A DNA stretch of 64,000 nucleotides, taken from contig JBEKJO010000027.1 of the NCBI GenBank assembly GCA_050011195.1, positions 9,852 through 73,851 of the forward strand, read 5' to 3'. Below the pieces are notes generated by a model that was given only the letters and a program-made list of their open reading frames with translations, was not told where the DNA came from and ran no database searches. Made by a program: the position numbers and the translations under genes. The DNA is from PALSA-1440 sp050011195. Lineage in GTDB: Bacteria; Verrucomicrobiota; Verrucomicrobiia; Limisphaerales; UBA8199. Positions 36,270 to 44,346 of the stretch are shown here, one piece after another (position 1 is the first letter of the stretch; each line of letters starts with the position of its first letter).

Positions 36270-36779
36270 TCACCTCGCTGTGGGAGTGGTTCCCCGAGAG
36301 GTGGTTTGCTTGATTTCGTCCCGCAATACGGCGGCCTTCTCGAAGTCTTCCTGCTCGATGGCTTTGTTCAGCTTCTTCTGGAGGAGCAGGAGGCGGTCGC
36401 ACAAATCGCGGTTCTGGCGTAAAGATTCGGGAACTTTGCCTGCATGCCGCGTCCCTTTGTGCATGGTCTTGAGCAAGCCTTCGAGGGGCTCGGCGAAGGT
36501 CTGGTAACATTCCGGGCAGCCCAGCCGGCCCGCCTTCTTGAAATCCGCCTGGGTGAAGCCGCAGGCGGGGCACTTCAGGCCTGTGACGCCGCCGGCCTGT
36601 TCAATTTCCTGCGAGGCCCCCAGGCCGAGCAGCAGGTCCGCTAACGAGAATCCAGTAGGGTCGTTTACGCCCTTGGTCTTGGCGCATTCCTCGCAGAGGT
36701 CCACCTTCTGCATTTTGTCCCCGGCGATCTGGGTCAAATGAACCGTTGCTTCCTTTTCCTTGCAGATGCAGCACAACAT
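36270..36779 (-). CDS. mcsA: McsA, zinc-binding activator of McsB
   Basis: 169 aa. Four CxxC pairs are visible: CCIC near the N-terminus, CEEC, CPAC and CPEC, giving two zinc sites. A UVR motif ends the protein (LLLLQKKLNKAIEQEDFEKAAVLRDEIK, in parts). This is the McsA layout, which activates the kinase McsB and binds ClpC. The start is 7 bp after the upstream aminotransferase stop and the end is 5 bp before mcsB, so the genes form one transcript. Unlike the Firmicutes operon, no ctsR gene precedes it. Confidence 0.93.
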   Translation of the reverse strand: MLCCICKEKEATVHLTQIAGDKMQKVDLCEECAKTKGVNDPTGFSLADLLLGLGASQEIEQAGGVTGLKCPACGFTQADFKKAGRLGCPECYQTFAEPLEGLLKTMHKGTRHAGKVPESLRQNRDLCDRLLLLQKKLNKAIEQEDFEKAAVLRDEIKQTTSRGTTPTAR

Positions 36780-36786
36780 AAATTCG

Positions 36787-37659
36787 CTAACCGTATATCG
36801 GCTCGCCGGAGGCTTTAGTCAAGGCATGGTATTGGGCCACCAGGTTCTCCGTAACCGGCCCCGGCTTCCCGGTGCCGATGACCCGCCCGTCAATCTTCAC
36901 CACGGGCGCCAACTCGGCGGCGGTGCCGGTCAAAAAACACTCGTCCGCATTGAATAAATCGTAGCGGGTCAGGTTCGGTTCGCTCACCTTCAAGCCGGCT
37001 TCCGCGGCCAGCTCCATGACCACCCGCCGCGTAATCCCGTACAACGCCCCCGCGGAAAGCGGCGGCGTGAACAAGTGCCCGTCCTTGACGATGAACAGAT
37101 TGTCGCCGGTGCACTCCGCCACGAACCCCTCGGCGTTCAACATGATCGCCTCCTCGCAGCCCGCATTGTTCGCCTCGATCTTGGCCAGAATGTTGTTCAG
37201 GTAGTTCAACGACTTGATGGCCGGGTTCAGCGCGCTGTGCAGATTGCGCGTCGTCGGCACGGTGATAATGTCCATCCCGCGCTTATAAATCTCCTCCGCG
37301 TAAAGCTGAATCTTCCCGGCAATAATGATCACCGACGGACTCTTGCAACGGCTGGGATTCAGGCCCAGCGTTCCAGGCCCGCGCGTCACCACCAGCCGGA
37401 CATAACCATCGCGAATCTTGTTCCGGCGGTAAGTCTCGACCACCGCCGCCATGACTTCCTGATGGGTCATCGGAATCTTCAGCAGAATGGACTTCGCCGA
37501 ACAAAACAACCGGTCAATGTGCTCCTTCAATTTGAATACCCGGCCATTGTACGCGCGAATCCCCTCGTAAATGCCGTCTCCATACAACAGCCCGTGGTCG
37601 AAGACTGAAATCCTGGCGTGCCGTTCGTCGCAGTATTTTCCGTCGATATAGATTTTCAT
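36787..37659 (-). CDS. Class IV aminotransferase (branched-chain aminotransferase IlvE-like)
   Basis: 290 aa from ATG 37657-37659. Fold-type IV PLP motifs: FDHGLLYGDGIYEGIRAYNG, schiff-base lysine K149 in NPAIKSLNYLNNILAK, EGFVAECTGDNLFIV and the phosphate-binding FLTGTAAELAPV. IlvE is the closest reading (YEGIRAY, GTAAELAPV), but D-amino-acid transaminase and aminodeoxychorismate lyase are related and cannot be fully excluded. It lies 7 bp upstream of mcsA, so it heads the mcsA-mcsB-clpC transcript, an uncommon partner for protein quality control. Confidence 0.88.
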   Translation of the reverse strand: MKIYIDGKYCDERHARISVFDHGLLYGDGIYEGIRAYNGRVFKLKEHIDRLFCSAKSILLKIPMTHQEVMAAVVETYRRNKIRDGYVRLVVTRGPGTLGLNPSRCKSPSVIIIAGKIQLYAEEIYKRGMDIITVPTTRNLHSALNPAIKSLNYLNNILAKIEANNAGCEEAIMLNAEGFVAECTGDNLFIVKDGHLFTPPLSAGALYGITRRVVMELAAEAGLKVSEPNLTRYDLFNADECFLTGTAAELAPVVKIDGRVIGTGKPGPVTENLVAQYHALTKASGEPIYG

Positions 37660-37734
37660 GCCTAAAGTCCACACCAGCCTACGTAAAAAATGCCGCTAAA
37701 GCAACCCGGGATTCGCCGGCGGCTTTGGGGGGGG

Positions 37735-37905
37735 GCGCATCCTGACACTGCCCCCGGACCGCGAGCCGTCCGCGGCTCGCAGCGCGTTGGAATGTGAGAG
37801 AGCTTCGAGCATTGTTTCGCGTTCGTGGCTGCTGCGAGCCGCGGACGGCTCGCGGTCCGTCACCGTTGGGCGTTCTCACTCCTTGGTGGCAGTATCGAGA
37901 TGCGC
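37735..37905. repeat. Nested palindromic element, family A copy 1 (full length)
   Basis: 171 bp. Outer inverted ends GCGCATCCTGACACTGCC and GGCAGTATCGAGATGCGC; inner inverted arms GGACCGCGAGCCGTCC.. and ..GGACGGCTCGCGGTCC. The centre differs between copies. Other copies: 39122, 40171 and 42528; a lone outer end is at 49868. No ORF and no transposase. It is MITE-like in form. Confidence 0.85.
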
Positions 37906-38005
37906 CCGTTTTGAGGGTTGCAGTCCCCCCGTTGCCCGGCCCTCATTTTTCGATATATTTGCGTGACAGCCGCGGCCAGGTGACTATATTTCCTCGCCCT
38001 TGGAC

Positions 38006-38080
38006 GACCCTATCGTCTAGCGGTTAGGACACCGCCCTTTCACGGCGGCGGCACGGGTTCGAGTCCCGTTAGGGTCGCCA
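38006..38080 (+). tRNA. tRNA-Glu (TTC), CCA encoded
   Basis: Acceptor stem GACCCTA (38006-38012) pairs with TAGGGTC (38070-38076); discriminator G38077 is followed by an encoded CCA (38078-38080). Anticodon stem CCGCC/GGCGG encloses loop CTTTCAC with anticodon TTC at 38039-38041. The T-arm reads CGGGTTCGAGTCCCG. All arms pair without mismatch. An intrinsic terminator follows 62 bp downstream. Confidence 0.97.
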
Positions 38081-38141
38081 CCTGCATGAATGTTCCCCCG
38101 CGCGTCCTTGACGAGGAACACCCTCCCGTGTTTCCAACCGG

Positions 38142-38170
38142 AAGGGCGGCCCGTTATCGGGCCGCCCTTT
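38142..38170 (+). terminator. Intrinsic terminator after tRNA-Glu
   Basis: GGGCGGCCCG-TTAT-CGGGCCGCCC is a perfect 10-bp stem with a 4-nt loop, followed by TTTCCC. The stem is extended by an AA/TT pair at the base. Orientation fits the end of the tRNA transcript. Confidence 0.8.
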
Positions 38171-38291
38171 CCCATTGCACTAATAATGTCTCAAGAGGCT
38201 AAACACCTCGGACCGCAGTTGGTCTCGAAATACTTCAAAATAAGGCTTGCCAAAGGGCGGCGGGTTGCCGTATAAACAATGGCGCCGGGCT

Positions 38292-38465
38292 ATGATAGTT
38301 TTAGTTTCAGTTCAGTTGGCCGACGCGGTTGTTAACGGGATGGCTTGCCTCTCGATTGGCCTCGTCGGGTATCTCTTCTGCCTGCGCTTTCGGGAAAGGC
38401 GCGAGCAGAAGAAAGTGCAACGGGAGCGTGATCGCGACCGCCGAAAGCATTGGGGTTACATTTGA
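38292..38465 (+). CDS. Possible small single-pass membrane protein (57 aa)
   Basis: From ATG 38292 the product has one hydrophobic helix (VVNGMACLSIGLVGYLFCL) followed by a highly basic, charged tail (RFRERREQKKVQRERDRDRRKHW). The composition is plausible for a small membrane protein with a cytosolic tail, but there is no strong ribosome-binding site and nothing else supports it. Confidence 0.3.
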   Translation: MIVLVSVQLADAVVNGMACLSIGLVGYLFCLRFRERREQKKVQRERDRDRRKHWGYI

Positions 38466-38663
38466 GCATTGAAAGGCGCGCCGTTGCCACTCTGGCGCGG
38501 GTTTGCAGGACTTGCCGTGCCTGAGTTCAGCCAGGCACGCGGAATGTCCTGCTGAGTGGATGCCGCTGCCGTCGTTCTTTTGTCCGGGTGGCGTACAGCC
38601 TTTGCCTCCCCTGGGGTTCCCCATCCCCAAACCTGCCAAGGCGTAAGCTGCCCGGACTGCCTT

Positions 38664-39050
38664 TCAGCTTTTCCAATCGAACGCGCGCTTCTTCACAGCA
38701 TAGAGGTAACCGACGAACAGGATGGCCAGGAAAGAGACCATCGCGCCGAGAATCACCCCGCCGTTTTCCTTGAGCATTTCCCTGTAAATGACCGCCCAGG
38801 GATAGAGAAAGACCACTTCGATATCGAAGAGAATGAAGAGCATCGCGACGAGATAGAACTTCACCGAAAGCCGCGCGCTGCCTTCGCCCACCGGCACCAT
38901 CCCGCATTCGTAAGGGGTGTCCTTGACCGGCGGGCGCTGGCCCCGTTTGCCCAGGACCACCGACATTACCAACATGCCGAACGAAAACACCACCGCCAGC
39001 ACCCCGAGCATCAACACCGGGAGATACTGCGTCAGTTGCAATTCTTCCAT
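38664..39050 (-). CDS. nuoA: NADH-quinone oxidoreductase subunit A
   Basis: 128 aa with three membrane helices (about 9-31, 64-84, 92-116). The conserved loop TPYECGMVPVGEGSARLSVKFYLVAMLFILFDIE (shown in part: TPYECGMVPVGEG, FYLVAMLFILFDIEVVFLYP) is diagnostic of NuoA/ND3. NuoA is part of the quinone-binding junction of complex I. Normally nuoB follows directly; here the downstream 200 bp hold nothing recognisable, so the gene is isolated from other nuo genes within the window. A family A palindrome lies just upstream. Confidence 0.95.
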   Translation of the reverse strand: MEELQLTQYLPVLMLGVLAVVFSFGMLVMSVVLGKRGQRPPVKDTPYECGMVPVGEGSARLSVKFYLVAMLFILFDIEVVFLYPWAVIYREMLKENGGVILGAMVSFLAILFVGYLYAVKKRAFDWKS

Positions 39051-39121
39051 GGGGCGAATCTAAGGTTCCCCCGCGCGTTGGCAAGTTGAATCCCCAACGC
39101 GGCAAGATTCGCCCTTTATCC

Positions 39122-39225
39122 GGACCGCGAGCCGTCCCCGGCTCGCAGCGCGTTGGAAGGTGCAAGAGCTTCGACCGTCATTTCGCGTCCGTGGCTGCTG
39201 CGAGCCGGGGACGGCTCGCGGTCCG
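39122..39225. repeat. Nested palindromic element, family A copy 2 (inner arms)
   Basis: Inner arms GGACCGCGAGCCGTCCCC and GGGGACGGCTCGCGGTCC are intact and perfect; the outer GCGCATC ends are lost or diverged (CAGTATCCCGCTGCGCG at 39229 may be a remnant). It lies between divergent nuoA and the HD gene. Confidence 0.85.
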
Positions 39226-39305
39226 GGGACAGTATCCCGCTGCGCGTTTCCTGCCGCTCTTTTCGCCGTGCATTTTTCCCGCCGCCGTGCTAAATTGGCG
39301 CGCAA

Positions 39306-40160
39306 ATGTATCCTCCGGTCGTTACCAAAGATCCGACTGCGGTCGAGGTCGAGGTGCAAGCCGCCTGCCGGGCGATGTTTCCCGAGGCCGATCCCATGTT
39401 CGTGCCGCGGGTTTTCGGCTGGGCGATCGAGTGTTTCACGGGCAACTACCGGGATTATCAGGCGGTGGATGCCCGCTACCATGATTTTGAGCACACGCTG
39501 CAAGGCACACTCTGCCTGGGGCGGCTGCTGCGCGGACGGCACGCAGCGGGGGCCCAGCCGCAACTCTCCCAGCGCATGTTTCAACTCGCTCTGGCGGCGG
39601 TCCTGCTCCATGACACCGGCTATCTGAAAAGGCGCGACGACACCGAAGGCACCGGCGCAAAATACACCGTCATTCATGTTAAGCGCAGCGCGGACTTCGC
39701 CGCGCAACTGCTGCAAGAGAAAGGCTTCAGTGCCGGCGACATCAAGGCCGTGCAAAACATGATCTCCTGCACCGGTATCAACGCGGCGCTCAGTGCCATT
39801 CCTTTCCAGAGCGAAATGGAGAAGGTGGCCGGCTTCGCCCTGGGCACCGCTGATTTGCTGGGCCAAATGGCCGCGGAGGATTATGTGGATAAACTCCCGG
39901 TTCTCTATGCCGAGTTTGCGGAGGCCGCCCGCTACTCCAAAGATCGAACCCATTTCGTCGCCCTGTTCACCAGCGCGGACGATCTAATGTGGAAGACCCC
40001 GACTTTCTGGGAGAAACTGGTCCGCGTGAAACTGGACCGGGATTTCGGGGGTCTGCACCGCTTTTTGAACGACCCGTATCCTTCCGGCCCCAATGCCTAT
40101 GTCCAACGCATCGAGGCCAACCTCGAACGCCTGCGCCAGCGCTTAACGCCGGTCACCTGA
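39306..40160 (+). CDS. HD-superfamily metal-dependent phosphohydrolase
   Basis: 284 aa. The metal-binding signature is spread as YHDFEHTLQG (about residue 58-67, His and His), LLHDTGY (about 99-105, HD pair) and a later conserved Asp region (GTADLLGQMAAEDYVD). The Y-H-[DN]-x-x-H then H-D spacing is like that of class I cyclic-nucleotide phosphodiesterases and related HD enzymes, so the substrate could be a nucleotide. No sensor or membrane part is present. It lies between two family A palindromes. Confidence 0.8.
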   Translation: MYPPVVTKDPTAVEVEVQAACRAMFPEADPMFVPRVFGWAIECFTGNYRDYQAVDARYHDFEHTLQGTLCLGRLLRGRHAAGAQPQLSQRMFQLALAAVLLHDTGYLKRRDDTEGTGAKYTVIHVKRSADFAAQLLQEKGFSAGDIKAVQNMISCTGINAALSAIPFQSEMEKVAGFALGTADLLGQMAAEDYVDKLPVLYAEFAEAARYSKDRTHFVALFTSADDLMWKTPTFWEKLVRVKLDRDFGGLHRFLNDPYPSGPNAYVQRIEANLERLRQRLTPVT

Positions 40161-40170
40161 CGGTGTGTCT

Positions 40171-40345
40171 CAACACTACCCCCGGACCGCGAGCCGTCCC
40201 CGGCTCGCAGCACATTCGACCGTGTAGGCAGCGGGCCAGAAGTTCAATCGCCGTTTCGCATTGGTGGCCGCTGCGAGCCGGGGACGGCTCGCGGTCCGTG
40301 ACTGTTGGGCGTCCTCACTCTTTGGTGGCAGTGTGCGGATGCGCC
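40171..40345. repeat. Nested palindromic element, family A copy 3
   Basis: Left end ACACTACCCCCGGACCGCG, inner arms GGACCGCGAGCCGTCCCC / GGGGACGGCTCGCGGTCC, right end GGCAGTGTGCGGATGCGCC. The right end ACTGTTGGGCGTCCTCAC aligns with copies 1 and 4. It lies 84 bp upstream of the start of the secreted protein at 40429. Confidence 0.85.
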
Positions 40346-40428
40346 CCGGTGCGCTTCAGGGTTGTTTCGGTCCGGCGCAACAGGCAAAACTCCAGCCGCA
40401 TCGCGTGACCTATAACCGGCATCGCACT

Positions 40429-42510
40429 ATGAAAACGTCCAACTTAACCCAAGCCGCCGCCCCCGCCATTTTCGCCGCGGCCATCGCCGTGACGGCGGCC
40501 CCGGCCGCCGCCGCCGAGCCGGAGTTCAACGGCCAACACTACCGTGGCCGCGGCGATGTCGAATACCTGCGGTTATTGGACACCGCGCGCCGCATGTTCG
40601 AGCCGGACCCCGAACTGCAAAACCTCGCCATGCTCTACGAGCCCAAATGGGACGGCCTCGTTGAAGGGCCGACTTGGGACGCGTGGTGGATTCAGAACTC
40701 CTACGGCACCACCTACAGCATCCTGCCGCTCCTGCGCGAGCCTTTCGTCACCTTCCTCCAGCATTCGCAGGACCTGTGGTTCGACCAGATGGGCGATGGC
40801 CACCGCACCGGCGCCGCGCCGCCCCTCGACTGGGTCGCTCCCGACGGCTGTCTTTGCGATGCCGCGCGGCCCGGCTGGATCGTCTATAGGCAAGGGGATG
40901 GCCGCATCGGCATTCACGATTGGGGCCTGGAATTCACCGCCGCGGGCATCCTCCTGCAATCGGAACTGCTGCTCATCGGCCGCGACCCCGGCGCCCTGGC
41001 CCATTATCTCCCCCGGCTGGAGCGCAGCGCCAACTTCATTGAGACCCGGCGCGACCCGACCAACAACCTCTTCCGCGCCGGCCCTGCCGGCAATCTGCTC
41101 GCCCCCAGCTACGCCGGCTGGCGCCGCCCCGACGGCTCCTATGGCCAAGCCTACCTCGCGGGCTTGTCCATCACCTACATCGCGGCCCTGGACCGCTTGA
41201 TCGAGCTGGAGAAACTGGCGCACAATTCCGCGCGCGTCTCCCTCTACACCGCCCGCCGCGACCTCGCGAGGCAAGGACTTCCACGCCTGACCACCGAGGA
41301 GGGCTACTTCATCCGCTCGCTCGACCCGGACGGCGTCAAGCACGGCGTCTTCGGCGCTCAAGAACATGGCTACTTCGAAGCCTCGCCCAACCACGACGCC
41401 ATCGCCTTTCGCGTCGCCGGTGACGCCCAGTCCGAGCGGATTTACCGCAAGATCGCCTCACTGCCCGGCCTGCGCCCTTATGATTTCATCCTCCCCAACT
41501 ATCCTTCCTACGACGACATGTATGAAAAGCCCGAGGGCCTCTGGGCCTACGGCACGTGGGTCAACGGCGGGCATTGGTCCACCTGCGAAGCCCGCATGGT
41601 CCTCGCCTATTACCGCCTCGGCCAATTCGACGACGCCCGACGGTCCATGCGCCGCCTGCTGACCTTCGCCGAGCGCTTCCGCATGGACAACCCGCTCACC
41701 AAGCGCGGCAGCGACGTCTATCAGCCCAACCAGCCCATCAACCTCTGCTACGACACCTTCGGCCCTGCCGCCGCCTTCATGCGCGGCCTCTTCGAATACC
41801 TCTACCGCGCCGACGGCCTCACGCTCGTCCCGCACATCCCGCCCGCCATTGAGGAACTCCAGCAACTCGACCCCGTCCGCTTCGGCCAAAAGAAGCTCTT
41901 CCTCACCACCATTGGCCGCGGCCCCGTCACCGGCGTCAGAGTCAACGGACGCAAGTGGAAAGACTTCGACCCGGTCTCGGTGTTCCTGCCCTACGACAAA
42001 ACGCCCGCCGTCGCGCATATTCAAATCCTCTTGGGCAACGCCAAGCCCCGAACCGGCATGACGGCGCAAAAGGCCGCCATGAACCTTACCGAACGCACCC
42101 CTCTCCCTGCCCTCTCCCCGCGAAGCGGGGAGAGGGTGGCCGAAGGCCAGGAGAGGGGGAGGGCATGGAAAGGGCAGGGGACCGAACTGGCCGCGCTGGA
42201 CCAGCGGGTCGGGCCGCTACGTGAGTTCCATCGCCGACTGGCCGCGGCCGGCCTCGGCGACACCCCCGCCGCGGCTCACGTGCAGCTTGCCCTCGACTGC
42301 ATCGAAACCACGCACCGCCGCCAGCACCTCCTCCAGACCGGCAAGATCAAACCGTTGCCCGGCCCCGCCGAGGCCGCCGCCGACCAGTCCTACCTCGAAA
42401 CCGCCCAAAAGCTCTGCGCCGGCTTGGACGCCTCACTGAAGTCCGCCGAAACCGCCACCGACCCCGCGTCCCGGAAAATTTCTCGCCTCTGGCGGGAAGT
42501 TTCCCACTGA
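40429..42510 (+). CDS. Exported six-hairpin-glycosidase-like protein with in-frame repeat insertion
   Basis: 693 aa from ATG 40429 (MKTSNLTQ...), with a signal peptide ending in ..VTAAPAAAAEPEF. Residues about 40-550 have the repeated helical pattern and Trp/Tyr-rich loops of (alpha/alpha)6-barrel glycoside hydrolases (WDAWWIQNSYGTTYSILP, GIHDWGLEFTAAG, GTWVNGGHWSTCEARMVLAYY). Candidate acidic residues exist (E in NGGHWSTCEAR, D in IHDWGLEF) but no GH family can be named. At about residues 557-580 a family G palindrome is translated in frame (TPLPALSPRSGERVAEGQ), linking the barrel to a helical C-terminal domain of about 110 residues. Probably periplasmic or secreted and acting on a polysaccharide. 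Confidence 0.75.
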   Translation: MKTSNLTQAAAPAIFAAAIAVTAAPAAAAEPEFNGQHYRGRGDVEYLRLLDTARRMFEPDPELQNLAMLYEPKWDGLVEGPTWDAWWIQNSYGTTYSILPLLREPFVTFLQHSQDLWFDQMGDGHRTGAAPPLDWVAPDGCLCDAARPGWIVYRQGDGRIGIHDWGLEFTAAGILLQSELLLIGRDPGALAHYLPRLERSANFIETRRDPTNNLFRAGPAGNLLAPSYAGWRRPDGSYGQAYLAGLSITYIAALDRLIELEKLAHNSARVSLYTARRDLARQGLPRLTTEEGYFIRSLDPDGVKHGVFGAQEHGYFEASPNHDAIAFRVAGDAQSERIYRKIASLPGLRPYDFILPNYPSYDDMYEKPEGLWAYGTWVNGGHWSTCEARMVLAYYRLGQFDDARRSMRRLLTFAERFRMDNPLTKRGSDVYQPNQPINLCYDTFGPAAAFMRGLFEYLYRADGLTLVPHIPPAIEELQQLDPVRFGQKKLFLTTIGRGPVTGVRVNGRKWKDFDPVSVFLPYDKTPAVAHIQILLGNAKPRTGMTAQKAAMNLTERTPLPALSPRSGERVAEGQERGRAWKGQGTELAALDQRVGPLREFHRRLAAAGLGDTPAAAHVQLALDCIETTHRRQHLLQTGKIKPLPGPAEAAADQSYLETAQKLCAGLDASLKSAETATDPASRKISRLWREVSH
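42098..42167. repeat. CCCTCTCC palindrome inside a coding sequence, family G copy 2
   Basis: CCTCTCCCCGCGAAGCGGGG then AGAGGGTGGCC: same hairpin type as at 21171, 49941 and 59614, here wholly inside the gene 40429-42510 and in a frame without stops. Confidence 0.85.
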
Positions 42511-42527
42511 ACGCCCAATCGAACGGC

Positions 42528-42673
42528 GCGCATCTCGACACTGCCCCCGGACCGCGAGCCGTCCCCGCAGCGGCCACGACTGCGAAGCGGCGATCAAGCC
42601 TCTGACATGCTCCCCGCACGCTCCAACGCCCTGCGAGCCGGGGACGGCTCGCGGTCCGTCACTGTTGGACATT
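42528..42673. repeat. Nested palindromic element, family A copy 4 (left arm damaged)
   Basis: Outer end GCGCATCTCGACACTGCC is intact. The left inner arm stops early (GGACCGCGAGCCGTCCCCGC) and the right arm is intact (CGGGGACGGCTCGCGGTCC). After CGTCACTGTTGGAC the copy runs into family F at 42675. Confidence 0.8.
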
Positions 42674-42674
42674 C

Positions 42675-42756
42675 GAGAGGGGTCCGTCTTTGCCTGGGGG
42701 TTCAGGGGCGAGAGCTTCCACTCATTCCTGCCGAGTTCCATTGCGAAGTGGTAGAA
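42675..42756. repeat. 80-bp dispersed repeat, family F copy 2 (inverted)
   Basis: Reverse complement of 21095-21178: CCTGGGGGTTCAGGGGCG, then CCACTCATTCCTGCCGAG and TTCCATTGCGAAGTGGTA. It abuts family A copy 4 on the left and is 0.4 kb from family E copy 2. Confidence 0.8.
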
Positions 42757-42824
42757 CGGGCGCGCAGGCGTTTTGGCATTGACGCGTTTGCGTTTCCTCC
42801 CCAAGCTTCGGGCATCATCACATT

Positions 42825-43040
42825 ATGAAGACTCCAGCAAAAGCATGTCGGAATTGCGGCGGCACGGAGTTTTATGCCGGCGACTCCGCCCGGACCGTAG
42901 CGATAGCCGTTACGTTCTTCTCTCTTCCGCCCAAGTTTCATCTGCGCGTTTGTGGCGGTTGCGGACTGGTTGATTGGTTCCTGCCCGAGAAGGACGTGCA
43001 GAAGCTCAAGAAGAAGTTTTCACCTGAAAAGGCAGGATGA
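42825..43040 (+). CDS. Small zinc-ribbon protein (71 aa)
   Basis: Two CxxC knuckles, CRNCGGTEF at residue 9 and CGGCGLVDWF at residue 43, make a zinc ribbon; the C-terminal tail is lysine-rich (EKDVQKLKKKFSPEKAG). Between them is a hydrophobic strand pair (VAIAVTFFSLPPKFHLRV). Similar short zinc ribbons are common accessory proteins of unknown role. It is in a repeat-rich region with no operon partner. Confidence 0.7.
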   Translation: MKTPAKACRNCGGTEFYAGDSARTVAIAVTFFSLPPKFHLRVCGGCGLVDWFLPEKDVQKLKKKFSPEKAG

Positions 43041-43178
43041 TGGGGCACTTGCCGCCCAACGGGACTCGGAGGCCACCCGAGAGGGCAAAATCACCATTCC
43101 TGAGTGCCAGAAAAGGCCCATTTCTGGCCAAAGCTCGCGGATTTCGTCTGAAAATGGCGGTTTCAGCCCCCCGAACTG

Positions 43179-43506
43179 TAATACCACTTCCAGTTCCAAG
43201 ATGCACTATTTCCTGTAAGGCAAGCAGGCACAGTAGTTTGCGCCATATTTGGACAGACCTTGGGGGCTACCGCAGGCACGAAGACTACGGCGGGCGGGCT
43301 AAAAGTGAGTATTGGGAACATCATCGGAGCGACATCATGCCATTGCCGGTGTCTGTATCGCAATCTTCAACTTTCGGCCCATCCGCACGAGGGGGCGCAA
43401 GGGGGTTTTCTGCCCTTGCGCCCATAGTCGTGTCGGGTTCGACGCAACCGGCAACGGTTCTGAGGCCCGTTCGCCGGAGCCGTGGTCTGAGCATTCCACG
43501 AGGCTG
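43179..43506. repeat. About 330-bp dispersed element, family E copy 2
   Basis: Aligns end to end with 20725-21053. Boundaries are set by the shared TAATACCACTTCCAG and ATTCCACGAGGCTG. The central third differs most. Confidence 0.8.
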
Positions 43507-43960
43507 ACGGGCGTATAACAAAAAAGGCCCTCGCTGTCAAGAACGAAAGCAACCGGCTGCGGGGCGGGCAACCACTCGCACCTGGGCGAGACCTGGCGGG
43601 GGTGGAAGTGGAAGTTGGGGCATGGTGTTCTGCGGTTGAATTCGTAGGGCGGCTCTTGACCGCGCCAGGCGAGGATGCGGCAGCGGAAGCATTTGTAGCG
43701 CGGGAGCCTCCTGCGGCTGAGGCCGGGCGTTCGACAGCGGCAGCAAGCAGCCGCACTCCAAACGCTGGCGCGCAATTCGTCCGCTCTACGCGCAGGCGAC
43801 GGAGCAGCATCGGCGGAATTCACTCTGCTCCATAAAGCCGCGAAGGTTTCTCGATTCCTGGCTTGCACCCCGAGCGACAGCCGGTCAAAATGCATCCCGA
43901 ACGAAAGACTTTGACTTTGTGCCAAACATACTGTTTGGCGCTCTAGTCGTTTTCTGGTTT
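43507..43960. other. Intergenic stretch with one family D arm, no gene seen
   Basis: About 450 bp with several overlapping frames. One arm of family D (CCGCACTCCAAACGCTGG, about 43760) is present; its partner arm is degraded. No frame has a credible start or domain. Confidence 0.5.
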
Positions 43961-44176
43961 ATGAATATATTATTCTTTGGAGTGGATGAGTCTGATTTGA
44001 AAGAGCTCGATTTGAACCTCGTTCCGCGAGTGGGCGATTACTTGGCCCTCAATGCTGGAAAGACATATCGAGTCACTAAGATTGTTTGGGTGCTCACACA
44101 GCCTCTCGATCATCCCGGCCTCCGAAACGTTCAGGTTCATTGCGTCACCGCCACAAATGCTTTTGAGGATAGCTGA
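43961..44176 (+). CDS. Small hypothetical protein (71 aa)
   Basis: From ATG 43961 the product MNILFFGVDESDLKELDLN... has a beta-strand-rich body (VPRVGDYLALNAGKTYRVTK, then IVWVLTQPLDHPGLRNVQVHC). The strand pattern and hydrophobic spacing look protein-coding, but I do not recognise a family. A GTG at 43919 would add a hydrophobic N-terminus. The following 170 bp before the J-domain gene are non-coding. Confidence 0.55.
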   Translation: MNILFFGVDESDLKELDLNLVPRVGDYLALNAGKTYRVTKIVWVLTQPLDHPGLRNVQVHCVTATNAFEDS

Positions 44177-44346
44177 TGCCTTCTCCCATTCCGCATGTAA
44201 GCGAATGCAGCACGCGCCACTTGAGGCGTCTGGCGTTCGCCTTGAGCACCCGAGCCAGCGTTGTTTCCCGCGAGAAGCGCCGAACCAGACGGTGCAGCGA
44301 ATGAGAGCCAGCGCGGTCACGCGGGTCTCCGCCAATCACCGAATCC

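Noticed and set aside
37735..42673. Insertion sequence
   Set aside because: No transposase frame lies between or near the inverted repeats; called MITE-like only.
43321..43925. Minus-strand frames of 147 and 196 codons
   Set aside because: They cross a repeat element and a family D arm; composition is Arg/Pro/Ser-rich and no start signal is seen.
44176..44346. Possible attC-like site (AACCAGACGGTGCAGCGAAT)
   Set aside because: It recalled integron-type spacers, but no GTTRRRY/RYYYAAC pair is clear and no integrase is present.
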